From NCBI GenBank assembly GCA_903924445.1, contig CAIYBQ010000052.1, forward strand, positions 1 to 9,724: a stretch of 9,724 nt of DNA, written 5' to 3'. This document shows positions 1-7,859 of this stretch, one piece after another; the first letter of the stretch is position 1, and each line of letters begins with the position of its first letter. A program made the position numbers and the translations under genes. This DNA is from an uncultured Armatimonadota bacterium (lineage in GTDB: Bacteria; Armatimonadota; Armatimonadia; Armatimonadales; Armatimonadaceae). Under the pieces are notes generated by a model, which was given only the letters and a program-made list of their open reading frames with translations, searched no databases and was not told the origin of the DNA.

Positions 1-289
1 TCGATGACCCTGACAAATAACGATTGACCTTCACCAGAAGCTCAGGCTTTTGCATGCTGAGCTCAGTTGCCCACGCAGAACTCTTGACGGCAATCGTCAG
101 GGTTCCATTCGTAACGTGAAGCGCTTTCGTCGCCTTTGCGATGACCGGAGACACGACAGCTTTCCATGCAAATGGAGCCATGTGCTCACGAAGGATATCC
201 GCATGTCCCGGGCGCACCAGCGCACGAAACACCGTTCGTGAAACACCTGTTGGCCCGGTGTTGACCTTACGTCCTATGCTTCTGGCCAT
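1..289 (-). CDS. dciA: DUF721/DciA-family protein (replicative helicase loader), 3' end cut by window
   Basis: This minus-strand frame is open from an ATG at 289 to the window edge and gives 96 residues. The middle is the most telling part: residues 62-78 read GTLTIAVKSSAWATELS, followed by KPELLVKVNRYL. That is the core pattern of DUF721 proteins: a 'G-x-L-x-I/V' strand, a 'SSAWAxEL' helix, then a leucine-rich 'LLxxLN' helix. The family includes DciA, which recruits or loads the DnaB replicative helicase in bacteria lacking DnaC/DnaI; that role is family knowledge, not seen here. The basic N-terminus (MARSIGRKVN) is typical of a DNA-binding tail. The ATG lies inside the 3' end of pgl (16-bp overlap) with no visible Shine-Dalgarno sequence, so translation is probably coupled to pgl. 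The family call is fairly secure. The start is less so, and the C-terminus is missing. Confidence 0.72.
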   Translation of the reverse strand, partial: MARSIGRKVNTGPTGVSRTVFRALVRPGHADILREHMAPFAWKAVVSPVIAKATKALHVTNGTLTIAVKSSAWATELSMQKPELLVKVNRYLSGSS

Positions 290-978
290 GCTGCACGATC
301 TAAAACAATCCAAAGCTTCCCATGCGGACTTACGCCAGATAAAGGAAATGTCGAAGTATCATTGTTGCCCGCCAACAATGTCTCTATCCAAGGACGCTTT
401 TTCGCACCCGTAGCGATGACAACGACATTACGCGCATTGTTGATGAGTGGATAGGTGAATGTCAGGCGTTTTACTGGGGGGGGTAACGCACCATGGTCAG
501 CAAGACAGATTAGGTTTGTATCCGTCAGCGATGGCTTTCCAGGAAACAGCGATGCGGTGTGGCCATCTTCGCCTAGCCCAAGCATCACACAATCAAAGGA
601 AGGCAGCTCGCCAAGGACGCCTACCACTTGCGCTTCATAGTTTGAGGCAATGGATTCATCAGATAGAGCCATATCGGGTAGAAACAGCTGACCACAGCTC
701 ACATCTGGCCAAAGCCTAAGCATTGTTCCGTGGTTGGAATCATTGCTTGCTGTGGGGACCAGACGTTCATCGGACATGAAAACCTGTACTGATGCTAGTC
801 CGGGGAAAGTTTCCGCCTGCCAGAGCATAAATAGTGCTTGCGGCGTTGAACCTCCACTGATTGCTAGCGATGCGCTTCCACGTTCGAGGATGGCTTCCGC
901 GCATAGCCTTTGGATTAGCTCCGACGACATTCGTGTAACCGCATCTAGTGTGTCGCAAAGCACAAACTCTCTGTTCAT
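274..978 (-). CDS. pgl: 6-phosphogluconolactonase (DevB/SOL type)
   Basis: The product hydrolyses 6-phosphogluconolactone to 6-phosphogluconate, the second step of the oxidative pentose phosphate pathway, in the cytoplasm. With the ATG at 978 it is 234 aa, a normal length. Family signatures are in order: SGGSTPQ at residues 41-47 (phosphate-binding loop), SDER at 69-72, SN at 81-82, and LGLGEDGHTASLFP at 133-146, the hallmark Pgl motif with the catalytic histidine. I chose 978 because an AGGA lies 8 nt upstream (987-990). An ATG at 987 and a GTG at 1020 are in frame, but the GTG has no ribosome site and overlaps the divergent promoter region. The 3' end overlaps the DUF721 gene. No zwf or gnd is visible in the window. 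An uninterrupted run of eight C on the coding strand (476-483) encodes part of LPPPV and is a possible slippage site. The frame is intact here. Confidence 0.93.
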   Translation of the reverse strand: MNREFVLCDTLDAVTRMSSELIQRLCAEAILERGSASLAISGGSTPQALFMLWQAETFPGLASVQVFMSDERLVPTASNDSNHGTMLRLWPDVSCGQLFLPDMALSDESIASNYEAQVVGVLGELPSFDCVMLGLGEDGHTASLFPGKPSLTDTNLICLADHGALPPPVKRLTFTYPLINNARNVVVIATGAKKRPWIETLLAGNNDTSTFPLSGVSPHGKLWIVLDRAAWPEA

Positions 979-998
979 AGCACGCATCCTACCCCGGG

Positions 999-1028
999 TT
1001 GACCGTTCGAACCGGCTCACACTATAAT
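999..1028 (+). promoter_or_regulatory. Sigma70-type promoter for the ftsK operon
   Basis: A TTGACC (-35, 999-1004) is separated by 18 nt from a perfect TATAAT (-10, 1023-1028). Transcription would begin near 1035, leaving only about 10 nt before the ftsK ATG at 1045. An 8-bp palindrome, GTTCGAAC (1005-1012), sits in the spacer and could be an operator, though nothing supports a particular regulator. The -10 box overlaps a TATAGT on the opposite strand (1026-1021). That could serve pgl, but its best -35 (TTGGCA, 1051-1046) is 19 nt away, so the divergent promoter is only tentative. Confidence 0.6.
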
Positions 1029-1044
1029 CAATACAACAACCTAA

Positions 1045-3453
1045 ATGCCAATACCAAAACCCGCTCCACGAAGATCAACATCGACTACATCACAACGTCG
1101 TTCACCAACCAAAAAGCCACGCACAAACAGCCGTTTGAAGCTCGACATCCTTGGAATAATTTTGGTCGCACTCGGACTAGGGTTGAGCGCGACCTTACTG
1201 ATTCCATCTACGACAGAAGTTGGTAACTTTATCGGGTCAACCGCAGCGTTTGGAATCCGCTATGTATTTGGCATTGCAAGCTATCTCGTCGGAATTACCA
1301 TCTTCGCTTCTGGCATATGGATTTGCCTAGGGAAGCAAATCAATTACATAAAAGTGGCTAAAGCTACGTTTGCGGTGATGCTCTTTCTCACGGCAATTCA
1401 CATCTTCTTTGCTCCAACAGAGCGGCAGGTCAGTGATCTCATAGAACCCAGTGTCATGCAACGCTACGGCGGGTTTATTGGGGGACAGATTAGCTACCTT
1501 TTGGTGGGACTGATCGGCAGATTTGGGGCCAGAATCCTCATGATCCTTCCCGTTATCGGCGGGATTTTGGTTATTCTGGACAAACCACTCCCTGAACTTC
1601 TCGCTCCGATTGAAGCCATCATCGTTCGCTTCCTTCGAGATACATCCACCAATGCAGCTGCACGTGCTGCAGCGATGAAGGCATCCTCAGCAAGTGCAAA
1701 GCAGTCCTCATCACGGGCGCAGGACCGCGTCTTTGGAGGGCAGCAAGACGACGATGAAGATGATTATCTTGCTCCAGAGCCATCAAACGATCCTGTCAAG
1801 CCACCGGCAAAACGCAAAGAGTTTGTTCGGTCGCCAGATTTGCAGCAGGTGTCGGGTGGCAATGTAACACCGGAGGTCCTTCCATCGACACTAACGCCTG
1901 GCAAATCATTGTTTGATTTGGACTCTGAACCACAGTCATCCGATGTTGTCGGGGATGACGGTACGGGTGGTGCCGGCGATCCTCCTAAGCCCACGGAGCC
2001 TGTGTCAAAACTGGTCTTCCAGATGCCATCAACCAGCCTGCTCGCACCAGCGGTCCCACTGGCAAATCCCCAGGCCGGAGCCAGTGAAGCACGCCGCCAG
2101 CGAATCATCCAATGTCTCGAGGACTTTGGCATCGGCGCAGAGATTGAGCGAATCAGCTACGGTCCAACGATCACCCGCTACGAAGTTGCTCTCGAGCGTG
2201 GCATTAAGGTCAGTAAGATTGTCTCCCTTGCGGACAACCTCGCGATGGACTTGGCGGCAATAGATGTGCGCGTGGAAGCTCCTATTCCTGGCCGAAGTGC
2301 CATCGGCATCGAGGTTCCGACAGATACTCCAACGCCTGTGATGCTTAGAGAGTGTTTGGAATCGCCAGAATTCAAAAACGCAGCGGGGCGTCTTACCTTT
2401 GTCCTGGGCAAAGATGTCACTGGAAATGTTCGTGTAGCAGACCTTGCAAAAATGCCACACCTTCTCGTGGGAGGCTCGACAGGCTCGGGTAAGTCCGTGG
2501 GCCTGAATGTTCTGATCACCAGCTTGATCTACCGAAACTCGCCGCGCGAGCTCAAGTTTCTGATGATCGATCCTAAGAAGGTCGAGCTTTCTTTGTACGC
2601 GGGTATTCCGCACTTGGCATCACCGGTTGTCACAAACCCAAAACAGGCTCCCAGTGTCTTCAAACAAGCGATTCGTGAAATGGAGAGCCGCTACGACAAG
2701 TTTGCGAGGCTTGGAACTCGCAACATCGAAGGCTATAACACAAAAGTCGATGAGCTGGAACGCTTGCCGTATTGGGTCCTTGTTGTCGATGAGCTTGCCG
2801 ATTTGATGATGACATCCGGGCCGGAAATCGAAACATGTATCTGCCGACTCGCGCAGCTTGCACGTGCCACGGGAATACACCTCGTTATCGCAACGCAGCG
2901 CCCAAGCGTAAATGTCATCACCGGTACCATCAAGGCCAACATTTCCAGCCGGATTGCCTTCGCAGTCAACTCAGCGGTCGATTCCCGGACAATTCTCGAC
3001 CAAGTCGGAGCTGACAGGCTGATTGGCCGCGGTGACATGCTCTTCATGCCAATGGATGCAGCAAAGCCATTTCGTATTCAAGGTGCTTTTCTCTCGGAAG
3101 GGGAGACCGAGGCACTTGTCAAGTTTCTGCGCCATCAGGGGGCACCAAACTATGACGTCCAACCGAGTACGCTTGCAGAAGCATCTAACGAAGCAGATCA
3201 AGCAGAATCCGGGCATGAGGATGACCTCTTCGAAAGCGCAGTACGCCTCGTTGTGACCGGAGGATCAGCAAGCACATCGATGCTTCAACGCCGCTTCAAA
3301 ATTGGGTATACCAGAGCGGCACGTCTGGTCGACATGATGGAGCACAAGGGAATTGTTGGCGCACTCGATGGCGCAAAGCCCCGCGAGATTCTCATTTCAC
3401 GCGATGAAATGGAAGCTATGTTTGGTACTCCCGACATGCATATGGAGGAATAG
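1045..3453 (+). CDS. ftsK: FtsK/SpoIIIE-family DNA translocase
   Basis: This septal, ATP-driven DNA pump clears and orients chromosome DNA at cell division. It has 802 aa, a usual length. A basic, Ser/Thr-rich N-terminus (1-30) precedes a membrane domain with helices at roughly 33-53, 71-95, 104-122, 143-157 and 160-178. An acidic, proline-rich linker follows (about 200-330, with a DDDEDD cluster). The motor has Walker A GSTGSGKS at 477-484 and Walker B VLVVDELADL with D582-E583. Canonical motor segments such as LARATGIHLVIATQRP and DSRTILDQVGADRLIGRGDML come after. A C-terminal winged-helix gamma domain (about 728-795) contains LQRRFKIGYTRAARLVDMME, the KOPS-reading module. There is no Shine-Dalgarno sequence before the ATG, and the predicted 5' leader is only about 10 nt. 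It heads a tightly spaced operon, and the ribosome site of the next gene lies inside its last codons. Confidence 0.97.
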   Translation: MPIPKPAPRRSTSTTSQRRSPTKKPRTNSRLKLDILGIILVALGLGLSATLLIPSTTEVGNFIGSTAAFGIRYVFGIASYLVGITIFASGIWICLGKQINYIKVAKATFAVMLFLTAIHIFFAPTERQVSDLIEPSVMQRYGGFIGGQISYLLVGLIGRFGARILMILPVIGGILVILDKPLPELLAPIEAIIVRFLRDTSTNAAARAAAMKASSASAKQSSSRAQDRVFGGQQDDDEDDYLAPEPSNDPVKPPAKRKEFVRSPDLQQVSGGNVTPEVLPSTLTPGKSLFDLDSEPQSSDVVGDDGTGGAGDPPKPTEPVSKLVFQMPSTSLLAPAVPLANPQAGASEARRQRIIQCLEDFGIGAEIERISYGPTITRYEVALERGIKVSKIVSLADNLAMDLAAIDVRVEAPIPGRSAIGIEVPTDTPTPVMLRECLESPEFKNAAGRLTFVLGKDVTGNVRVADLAKMPHLLVGGSTGSGKSVGLNVLITSLIYRNSPRELKFLMIDPKKVELSLYAGIPHLASPVVTNPKQAPSVFKQAIREMESRYDKFARLGTRNIEGYNTKVDELERLPYWVLVVDELADLMMTSGPEIETCICRLAQLARATGIHLVIATQRPSVNVITGTIKANISSRIAFAVNSAVDSRTILDQVGADRLIGRGDMLFMPMDAAKPFRIQGAFLSEGETEALVKFLRHQGAPNYDVQPSTLAEASNEADQAESGHEDDLFESAVRLVVTGGSASTSMLQRRFKIGYTRAARLVDMMEHKGIVGALDGAKPREILISRDEMEAMFGTPDMHMEE
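3444..3448 (+). promoter_or_regulatory. Ribosome binding site of the amidohydrolase, inside ftsK
   Basis: A full GGAGG lies within the final codons of ftsK, 7 nt before the ATG at 3456. Because ftsK ends at 3453, ribosomes finishing ftsK would sit on the start of the next gene, so translational coupling is likely. The site fixes the start of the amidohydrolase. Confidence 0.75.
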
Positions 3454-3455
3454 GG

Positions 3456-4979
3456 ATGGCATTGAAGCTGATTCTGGGAGATATCCGAACACAGGAATAT
3501 GTCGGTGCACAAGCCACAGCAATGGTGATTGAGGATGACAGGATTGTGTTTGTCGGCACAAAAGATGCGGCACTCGCGGTCATCAGCGATTCTCCGTACA
3601 CACTTCAAGATTACGGAACCAACGTTGTTCTTCCAGGGTTTATAGACTCCCACATTCACTTTTTAGCCTATGGAATGGGACGCCTGCGGCAAGCGGACCT
3701 GATGGGGTGTGCTGACCTCGATGAGCTTCTTGAGCGCTTACGAACACAGGCAAACAAGTCGGATAGCGGATGGATTGAAGGCCGGGGGTTTGATCAGCAA
3801 GCTTATCCAAACAACGAATGGCCTACCCGTGAACTCCTCGACTCGATCAGTACAACACGTCCAGTGCTTATAACCCGAGTCTGCGGCCACGCAGTTGTTG
3901 CCAATAGTGCTGCACTTTCACTGTTGACTCCGGATGAGCTCGCTGATGGTAATGCAGAAAACGGCCTTTTCACTGAGGTCGCAATCAGGCATCTGCGTCG
4001 GCATATTCCAAAACCGTCACAGAGTGATCAAGGGGCAGCCGTTTTGGAGGCTGCTGATGTTGCACTATCGCAAGGCATCACTTCTGTCGGGACGCTCCTC
4101 GACACAGCCGACCAACTCGGAGCCTATCTCCGTCTCGAACAGGCAAACCGGCTTCCTGTGCGAATGACGGGAATGCCTCCCTATGCAAGTATCGAACATC
4201 TGAAATCCTTTGCCATCCAAACCGGGTTCGGGAGCGATCGTGTCAAGATTGGTGGGGCCAAGCTATTCTCCGATGGCTCCCTCGGTGCACGAACAGCTCT
4301 CATGGCAGCTGACTACTCGGATGCTCCGGGTGTACTCGGTGAACGCATTTATGCACCGGATCACCTCAATGAAATGTGTATGGATGCAGCACAGCATGGT
4401 TTTCAGCTTGTGATCCATGCGATCGGTGATCAGGCTAATCGCGAATCACTGGCGGCCATCATTGGATCGATGGGCGATGATCGCTCAAACCCACTCCGTC
4501 ACCGTGTTGAACACATCAGTGTTCTCGACAGTAGCCTGGTTGAGCAGATCGTGGAGTGGAATATTGTTTGTGCCATCCAGCCACAGTTTGTTACGAGTGA
4601 CACATGGACCATTGACCGCATCGGAGCTGAAAGAAGCAAATGGGCCTACGCGTTCAGGACACTTTGGGACAGGGGAGTTCGCCTTGCCCTTGGAAGCGAC
4701 TGCCCGGTGGAAGTTCTAAGCAGTGCAAAGGTTCTAAGTGGCGCGATTCACCGGTCGGCTTGGTCACCAAATGAAACACTCACACTTGATGAAGCTCTTT
4801 ACGGCTATACCTTGAACAGTGCCTATTCCATTTTCAGGGATGACATTATTGGGTCGCTCGAAAAAGGGAAATTTGCAGACTTCATCGTCTACGATTGTGC
4901 CTACGAGAATCTCGGAAACTGTCTCGCGGCAGGTATAGTCCCCTGTGAAGCGTGGACTGATGGCGTACGTGTCCGATAA
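3456..4979 (+). CDS. YtcJ-like metal-dependent amidohydrolase (Amidohydro_3 type)
   Basis: The 507-aa cytoplasmic protein has no signal peptide. It belongs to the amidohydrolase superfamily, in the subgroup typified by B. subtilis YtcJ and N-substituted formamide deformylase. Metal and catalytic landmarks are all present. PGFIDSHIHF carries the HxH pair (H66, H68). KLFSDGSLGART carries the probable carboxylated lysine (K269). VIHAIGDQANR carries H321, HRVEHISV carries H353, and LALGSDCPVE carries the catalytic aspartate D415. A short beta-sandwich is formed by the first 60 residues and the C-terminal FADFIVYD segment, as usual for the fold. The complete residue set argues for an active hydrolase of an amide, formamide or similar C-N bond. 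The natural substrate cannot be told from sequence. It sits 2 nt after ftsK and 15 nt before dusB, with no functional tie to either that I can see. Confidence 0.9.
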   Translation: MALKLILGDIRTQEYVGAQATAMVIEDDRIVFVGTKDAALAVISDSPYTLQDYGTNVVLPGFIDSHIHFLAYGMGRLRQADLMGCADLDELLERLRTQANKSDSGWIEGRGFDQQAYPNNEWPTRELLDSISTTRPVLITRVCGHAVVANSAALSLLTPDELADGNAENGLFTEVAIRHLRRHIPKPSQSDQGAAVLEAADVALSQGITSVGTLLDTADQLGAYLRLEQANRLPVRMTGMPPYASIEHLKSFAIQTGFGSDRVKIGGAKLFSDGSLGARTALMAADYSDAPGVLGERIYAPDHLNEMCMDAAQHGFQLVIHAIGDQANRESLAAIIGSMGDDRSNPLRHRVEHISVLDSSLVEQIVEWNIVCAIQPQFVTSDTWTIDRIGAERSKWAYAFRTLWDRGVRLALGSDCPVEVLSSAKVLSGAIHRSAWSPNETLTLDEALYGYTLNSAYSIFRDDIIGSLEKGKFADFIVYDCAYENLGNCLAAGIVPCEAWTDGVRVR

Positions 4980-4994
4980 GAGGCTGCCGAATCG

Positions 4995-6014
4995 ATGCGC
5001 ATAGGGAATATAGAAATCGAGAATCCAGTTGTGCTTGCCCCGATGGCTGGCGTGACTTCGCATCCTTTTCGCGCTATCTGCAAGGAACATGGTGATGTGG
5101 GTTTGGTCGTAACTGAGCTCATTTCAAGCATGGCCATTCACTATAAGAACCAAAAGACCTACGGGATGTTCGACTGGACGGAATCAGAGCAGCCATCCTT
5201 TTGTCAGTTATTCGGTGCGGATCCGGAAACGATGGCAGAGGCAGCACGCGTCGTTGTTGACCGCGGTGCCACAGGCGTGGACATCAATATGGGATGCTGG
5301 GTCCCTAAAGTGGCAAAAACAGGTGCGGGAGCAGCGCTCCTGAAAGACCTGTGCCAAGCTGAGGCGGTCGTCAAAGCCGTTGTCGATGCTGTTCCCAGTG
5401 TTCCGGTAACCGTAAAGGTGCGCTCTGGCTATACACAGGGTCAGCTGACCGCAGTGAAGTTTGCCCGCGCCGCTGCTAACATCGGGGCAAAAGCTATCGC
5501 AGTCCATGCACGTTACGCATCCCAAGGTTTTAGCGGTGTCGCCGACTGGGATGTTATTGCGCAAGTGAAGGAAACCGTTGGCAACGATATTCCCGTCATT
5601 GGAAATGGCGATATCGAAACGCCAGCCGATGCGCTCCGAATGCTTCGGGAAACTGGCTGCGACGGTGTGATGATCGGCCGCGCGGCGATGGGCAATCCAT
5701 GGCTGTTGGGCCAGATTAGAGATGCGATTGCTGGCGAGCCAATCCGCTGTGAACCCACGGTGGAAGACCGTGTCGCGGTTGCGCGTCAACATGCGAGTTT
5801 GCAAGTGAATGTTCAAGGAGAAGGCGTTGCGTGCCGTGAGCTCCGTGGTCTCCTAGGACACTACTTCAAGGGTGTGCCTGGAGCGACCAGACTCAGAGGT
5901 ACGTTGGCAAAAGAGTCGACTCTTGATGGCATTAATCGAACGCTTGATGAGTATTTAGCGTGGTATCAGTCCCACGACCACGATGCACAGCTGCAGGAAG
6001 CGTTGGGTAATTGA
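4995..6014 (+). CDS. dusB: tRNA-dihydrouridine synthase, DusB-like
   Basis: This FMN-dependent enzyme reduces uridine to dihydrouridine in the tRNA D-loop. It is 339 aa, normal for the family. The N-terminal TIM barrel starts with LAPMAGVTSHPFR (14-26). DINMGCWVPKV follows at 96-106, with the catalytic cysteine C101, then VTVKVRSGY with K141 and VHARYASQGFSGVADW with H171 and R173. IGNGDI (201-206) and IGRAAMGNPW (226-235) are the usual FMN phosphate-binding segments, and a helical C-terminal tRNA-recognition part follows. Two departures from the usual pattern stand out: tryptophan replaces the proline normally after the catalytic cysteine (GCP), and HGRTR is changed to HARYA. The core catalytic residues remain, so the enzyme is probably functional. 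An AAGAGG (4978-4983) lies 11 nt before the ATG. The stop overlaps the start of the next gene (TGATG). The exact Dus subfamily is less certain than the Dus call. Confidence 0.92.
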   Translation: MRIGNIEIENPVVLAPMAGVTSHPFRAICKEHGDVGLVVTELISSMAIHYKNQKTYGMFDWTESEQPSFCQLFGADPETMAEAARVVVDRGATGVDINMGCWVPKVAKTGAGAALLKDLCQAEAVVKAVVDAVPSVPVTVKVRSGYTQGQLTAVKFARAAANIGAKAIAVHARYASQGFSGVADWDVIAQVKETVGNDIPVIGNGDIETPADALRMLRETGCDGVMIGRAAMGNPWLLGQIRDAIAGEPIRCEPTVEDRVAVARQHASLQVNVQGEGVACRELRGLLGHYFKGVPGATRLRGTLAKESTLDGINRTLDEYLAWYQSHDHDAQLQEALGN

Positions 6015-7174
6015 TGCGCCATCCACTAAGTCCATTCACCTACTTGACACGCAATCCGTCTAAGGTCCTTCCGATGGGCTTTGTCATTGTTTTATGTGTC
6101 TTCCTCATTGCAGCAGTAGCATCGATTGCCAACTCCATTGACCTGACGGTCCGAACCATATATCGGTACACCGAGTTTTTCACTTATGTGATCCCTCAGC
6201 GTTCGACACAAAGTGTCCCAATGGACCAGAGAGCAATCCTTGAGATGCAACCTGAGATTGACCGAATCATCGAGGGTGGCGTCTTTTTCGTAAACATCAA
6301 GACGGTTGTCGGACGATTACCGTTTGTAGTTATCGGCTCCACACCCGAAGAGCGGGATTACCTGCTGAAACGTATTCGAGCAACCCTTGTCGAGGGCAGA
6401 ATGCCCGAAGAAGGTAAGCCGGAAGTGGTCGTCTCGCAGCCTATTCTAGAAAACAGAAATCTAAAGCTGGGCGATGTCATTGCTGGCCCATTGGATGATG
6501 GTGGAATCGCCGGTTCACCCGTTCCCGTTAAGGTCGTCGGCGTCCTGAAGAGCGATATTTGGGTTGCGATGTCCAGCCGAACGTTTACAGACAAGACGTT
6601 TCTCCTGACGCCAAAATGTTTACTGTTTACGACGAAGGTTCCATCGGACCTTGATGTCGTGAACGAACGGCTAATGCCGGTCGGGCGCAAAGGGGATGGC
6701 TTCTTGTCTCCAGAAAAAGTCAACGTCCTTACCCGGGCAAATCTTCTGGCCGAGGTTCGTGACTCTTTGTCATCGATGTACATGATAATGGAGGTTGTCA
6801 GCGCTACGGTCATCTTCGTGATTGCGTTGATGAGTGGGATGCTGAGTAACATCTACTTCACGCAACGCATTCCTGAGTTTGGAGTGCTGGCGGCGCTCGG
6901 TATTAGTCGTGCGCGTTTGATGATGAAGATTGTGTGGGAGACGGTCATTCTGACCGTGATTGCATGGGCGATAGGAAGCGTGCTATCGGTGTTTTTGCTG
7001 ACCTATCTGGCCGCAAATGTATTCAAACAACGAGGTCTCTTCCTGGATGCGATGGACCCGTGGGCCTATCAACATACGCTGCCGATTCCCGTAGCGATCA
7101 CAATCTTTGCGATGGTAACGGTTTGGGTTCGCTTGAAGCGACTGGATGCTGTGTCTGTAATAGAGAGACGATAG
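6014..7174 (+). CDS. ABC transporter permease, MacB/FtsX type
   Basis: The 386-aa inner-membrane subunit has the type VII ABC architecture: a first helix at about 18-40, a long extracytoplasmic domain (about 41-250, MacB_PCD-like), then three helices at about 257-281, 305-330 and 352-372. After the second helix is the family signature QRIPEFGVLAALGISRARL (284-302), the coupling region shared by FtsX, MacB and LolC/E. The protein ends VSVIERR, a common tail of these permeases. I prefer the ATG at 6014, which overlaps the dusB stop by one base, to a TTG one codon earlier. An AGGAAG lies 13 nt upstream, so initiation probably depends on coupling. The matching ATPase starts 10 nt downstream. Such pairs act in lipoprotein or peptide export or in mechanotransmission to the envelope. 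No periplasmic adaptor (HlyD/MacA-like) is visible, so the substrate is unknown. Confidence 0.88.
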   Translation: MRHPLSPFTYLTRNPSKVLPMGFVIVLCVFLIAAVASIANSIDLTVRTIYRYTEFFTYVIPQRSTQSVPMDQRAILEMQPEIDRIIEGGVFFVNIKTVVGRLPFVVIGSTPEERDYLLKRIRATLVEGRMPEEGKPEVVVSQPILENRNLKLGDVIAGPLDDGGIAGSPVPVKVVGVLKSDIWVAMSSRTFTDKTFLLTPKCLLFTTKVPSDLDVVNERLMPVGRKGDGFLSPEKVNVLTRANLLAEVRDSLSSMYMIMEVVSATVIFVIALMSGMLSNIYFTQRIPEFGVLAALGISRARLMMKIVWETVILTVIAWAIGSVLSVFLLTYLAANVFKQRGLFLDAMDPWAYQHTLPIPVAITIFAMVTVWVRLKRLDAVSVIERR

Positions 7175-7184
7175 GTGGATTTTA

Positions 7185-7859
7185 ATGCTGTCATGCAATG
7201 ATATTTGCCTCGATTACGTGGAAGCAACCCGCGTCACGCATGCGCTAAAAGGCGTTAGTCTGGATTTTTCACCTAACAAACTCCACGGAATCATGGGGCC
7301 AAGTGGTTCAGGGAAGTCATCCCTGCTGTACATCCTGTGCGGCCTCAAGTCACCAACAGCTGGAAATGTTGCACTTGATGGCACATCGATCACTAACATG
7401 TCAGATGCTGCATGTGCGCGTCTGCGGAGTCAAAAGTTTGGCTTTGTCTTTCAGCAACCATTCCTGCTGAACTATTTGACAGCCCTTGAGAACATCCTTG
7501 TTGGAATCAATCCTGATCAGCTGTCTGCATCCGTTCAAAAGGCTGAATCCTTGCTCTCGTATCTAGGACTTGACGGGATGGGGGATAAGTATCCATCGAT
7601 GCTGTCTGGTGGTGAGAGGCAGCGTGTCGCTGTTGCGCGAGCCTTGATAGGCAATCCTGACATTGTGTTTGCGGATGAGCCAACGGCGGCATTGGACAAG
7701 GATAATGGCTATAAGGTGATGAGCGCTCTAGCCGACTGGGCGGTAGATCACACAGTTATTGTGGTGACCCATGATGCTGACATGCTGAAGGGTGCCGATG
7801 TTATTCATCATTTGATCGGTGGATGCCTGGTGGACGACCAACCATCCAATGTCCGATAA
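7185..7859 (+). CDS. ABC transporter ATP-binding protein, LolD/MacB-like
   Basis: This 224-aa nucleotide-binding subunit belongs with the permease just upstream. All ABC motifs are intact: Walker A GPSGSGKS at 38-45, a Q-loop in GFVFQQPFLLNYLTALENI, signature LSGGERQ at 140-146, Walker B IVFADEP with D164 and E165, D-loop AALD, and H-switch VTHD. The 'GPSGSGKSSLL' opening and 'SGGERQRVAVARAL' run are typical of the LolD/FtsE/MacB group, which fits a FtsX-type partner rather than an importer. The start at 7185 is backed by an AGGTGG 6 nt upstream (7173-7178), which overlaps the permease stop codon. The 3' end overlaps the following membrane-protein gene by 11 bp. The family and pairing are secure, but calling it lolD, macB or ftsE would go beyond the evidence. 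Confidence 0.93.
   Translation: MLSCNDICLDYVEATRVTHALKGVSLDFSPNKLHGIMGPSGSGKSSLLYILCGLKSPTAGNVALDGTSITNMSDAACARLRSQKFGFVFQQPFLLNYLTALENILVGINPDQLSASVQKAESLLSYLGLDGMGDKYPSMLSGGERQRVAVARALIGNPDIVFADEPTAALDKDNGYKVMSALADWAVDHTVIVVTHDADMLKGADVIHHLIGGCLVDDQPSNVR

Noticed and set aside
476..483. The poly-C run as evidence of a broken pgl
   Set aside because: The frame reads through without interruption and conserved residues lie correctly on both sides, so the gene is intact as given.
1005..1012. GTTCGAAC as a LexA (SOS) operator in the ftsK promoter
   Set aside because: The Gram-positive SOS box is GAAC followed by four bases and GTTC. Here the half-sites are in the opposite order with no spacer, so only an unassigned palindrome can be claimed.
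2029..2613. 194-aa open frame on the minus strand inside ftsK
   Set aside because: It lies wholly opposite the conserved FtsK motor region, has no recognisable domain, and reads like the usual shadow of a strongly biased coding strand.
5208..5816. 202-aa open frame on the minus strand inside dusB
   Set aside because: It is opposite the conserved Dus barrel, rich in Cys and His as antisense frames often are, and has no family features.
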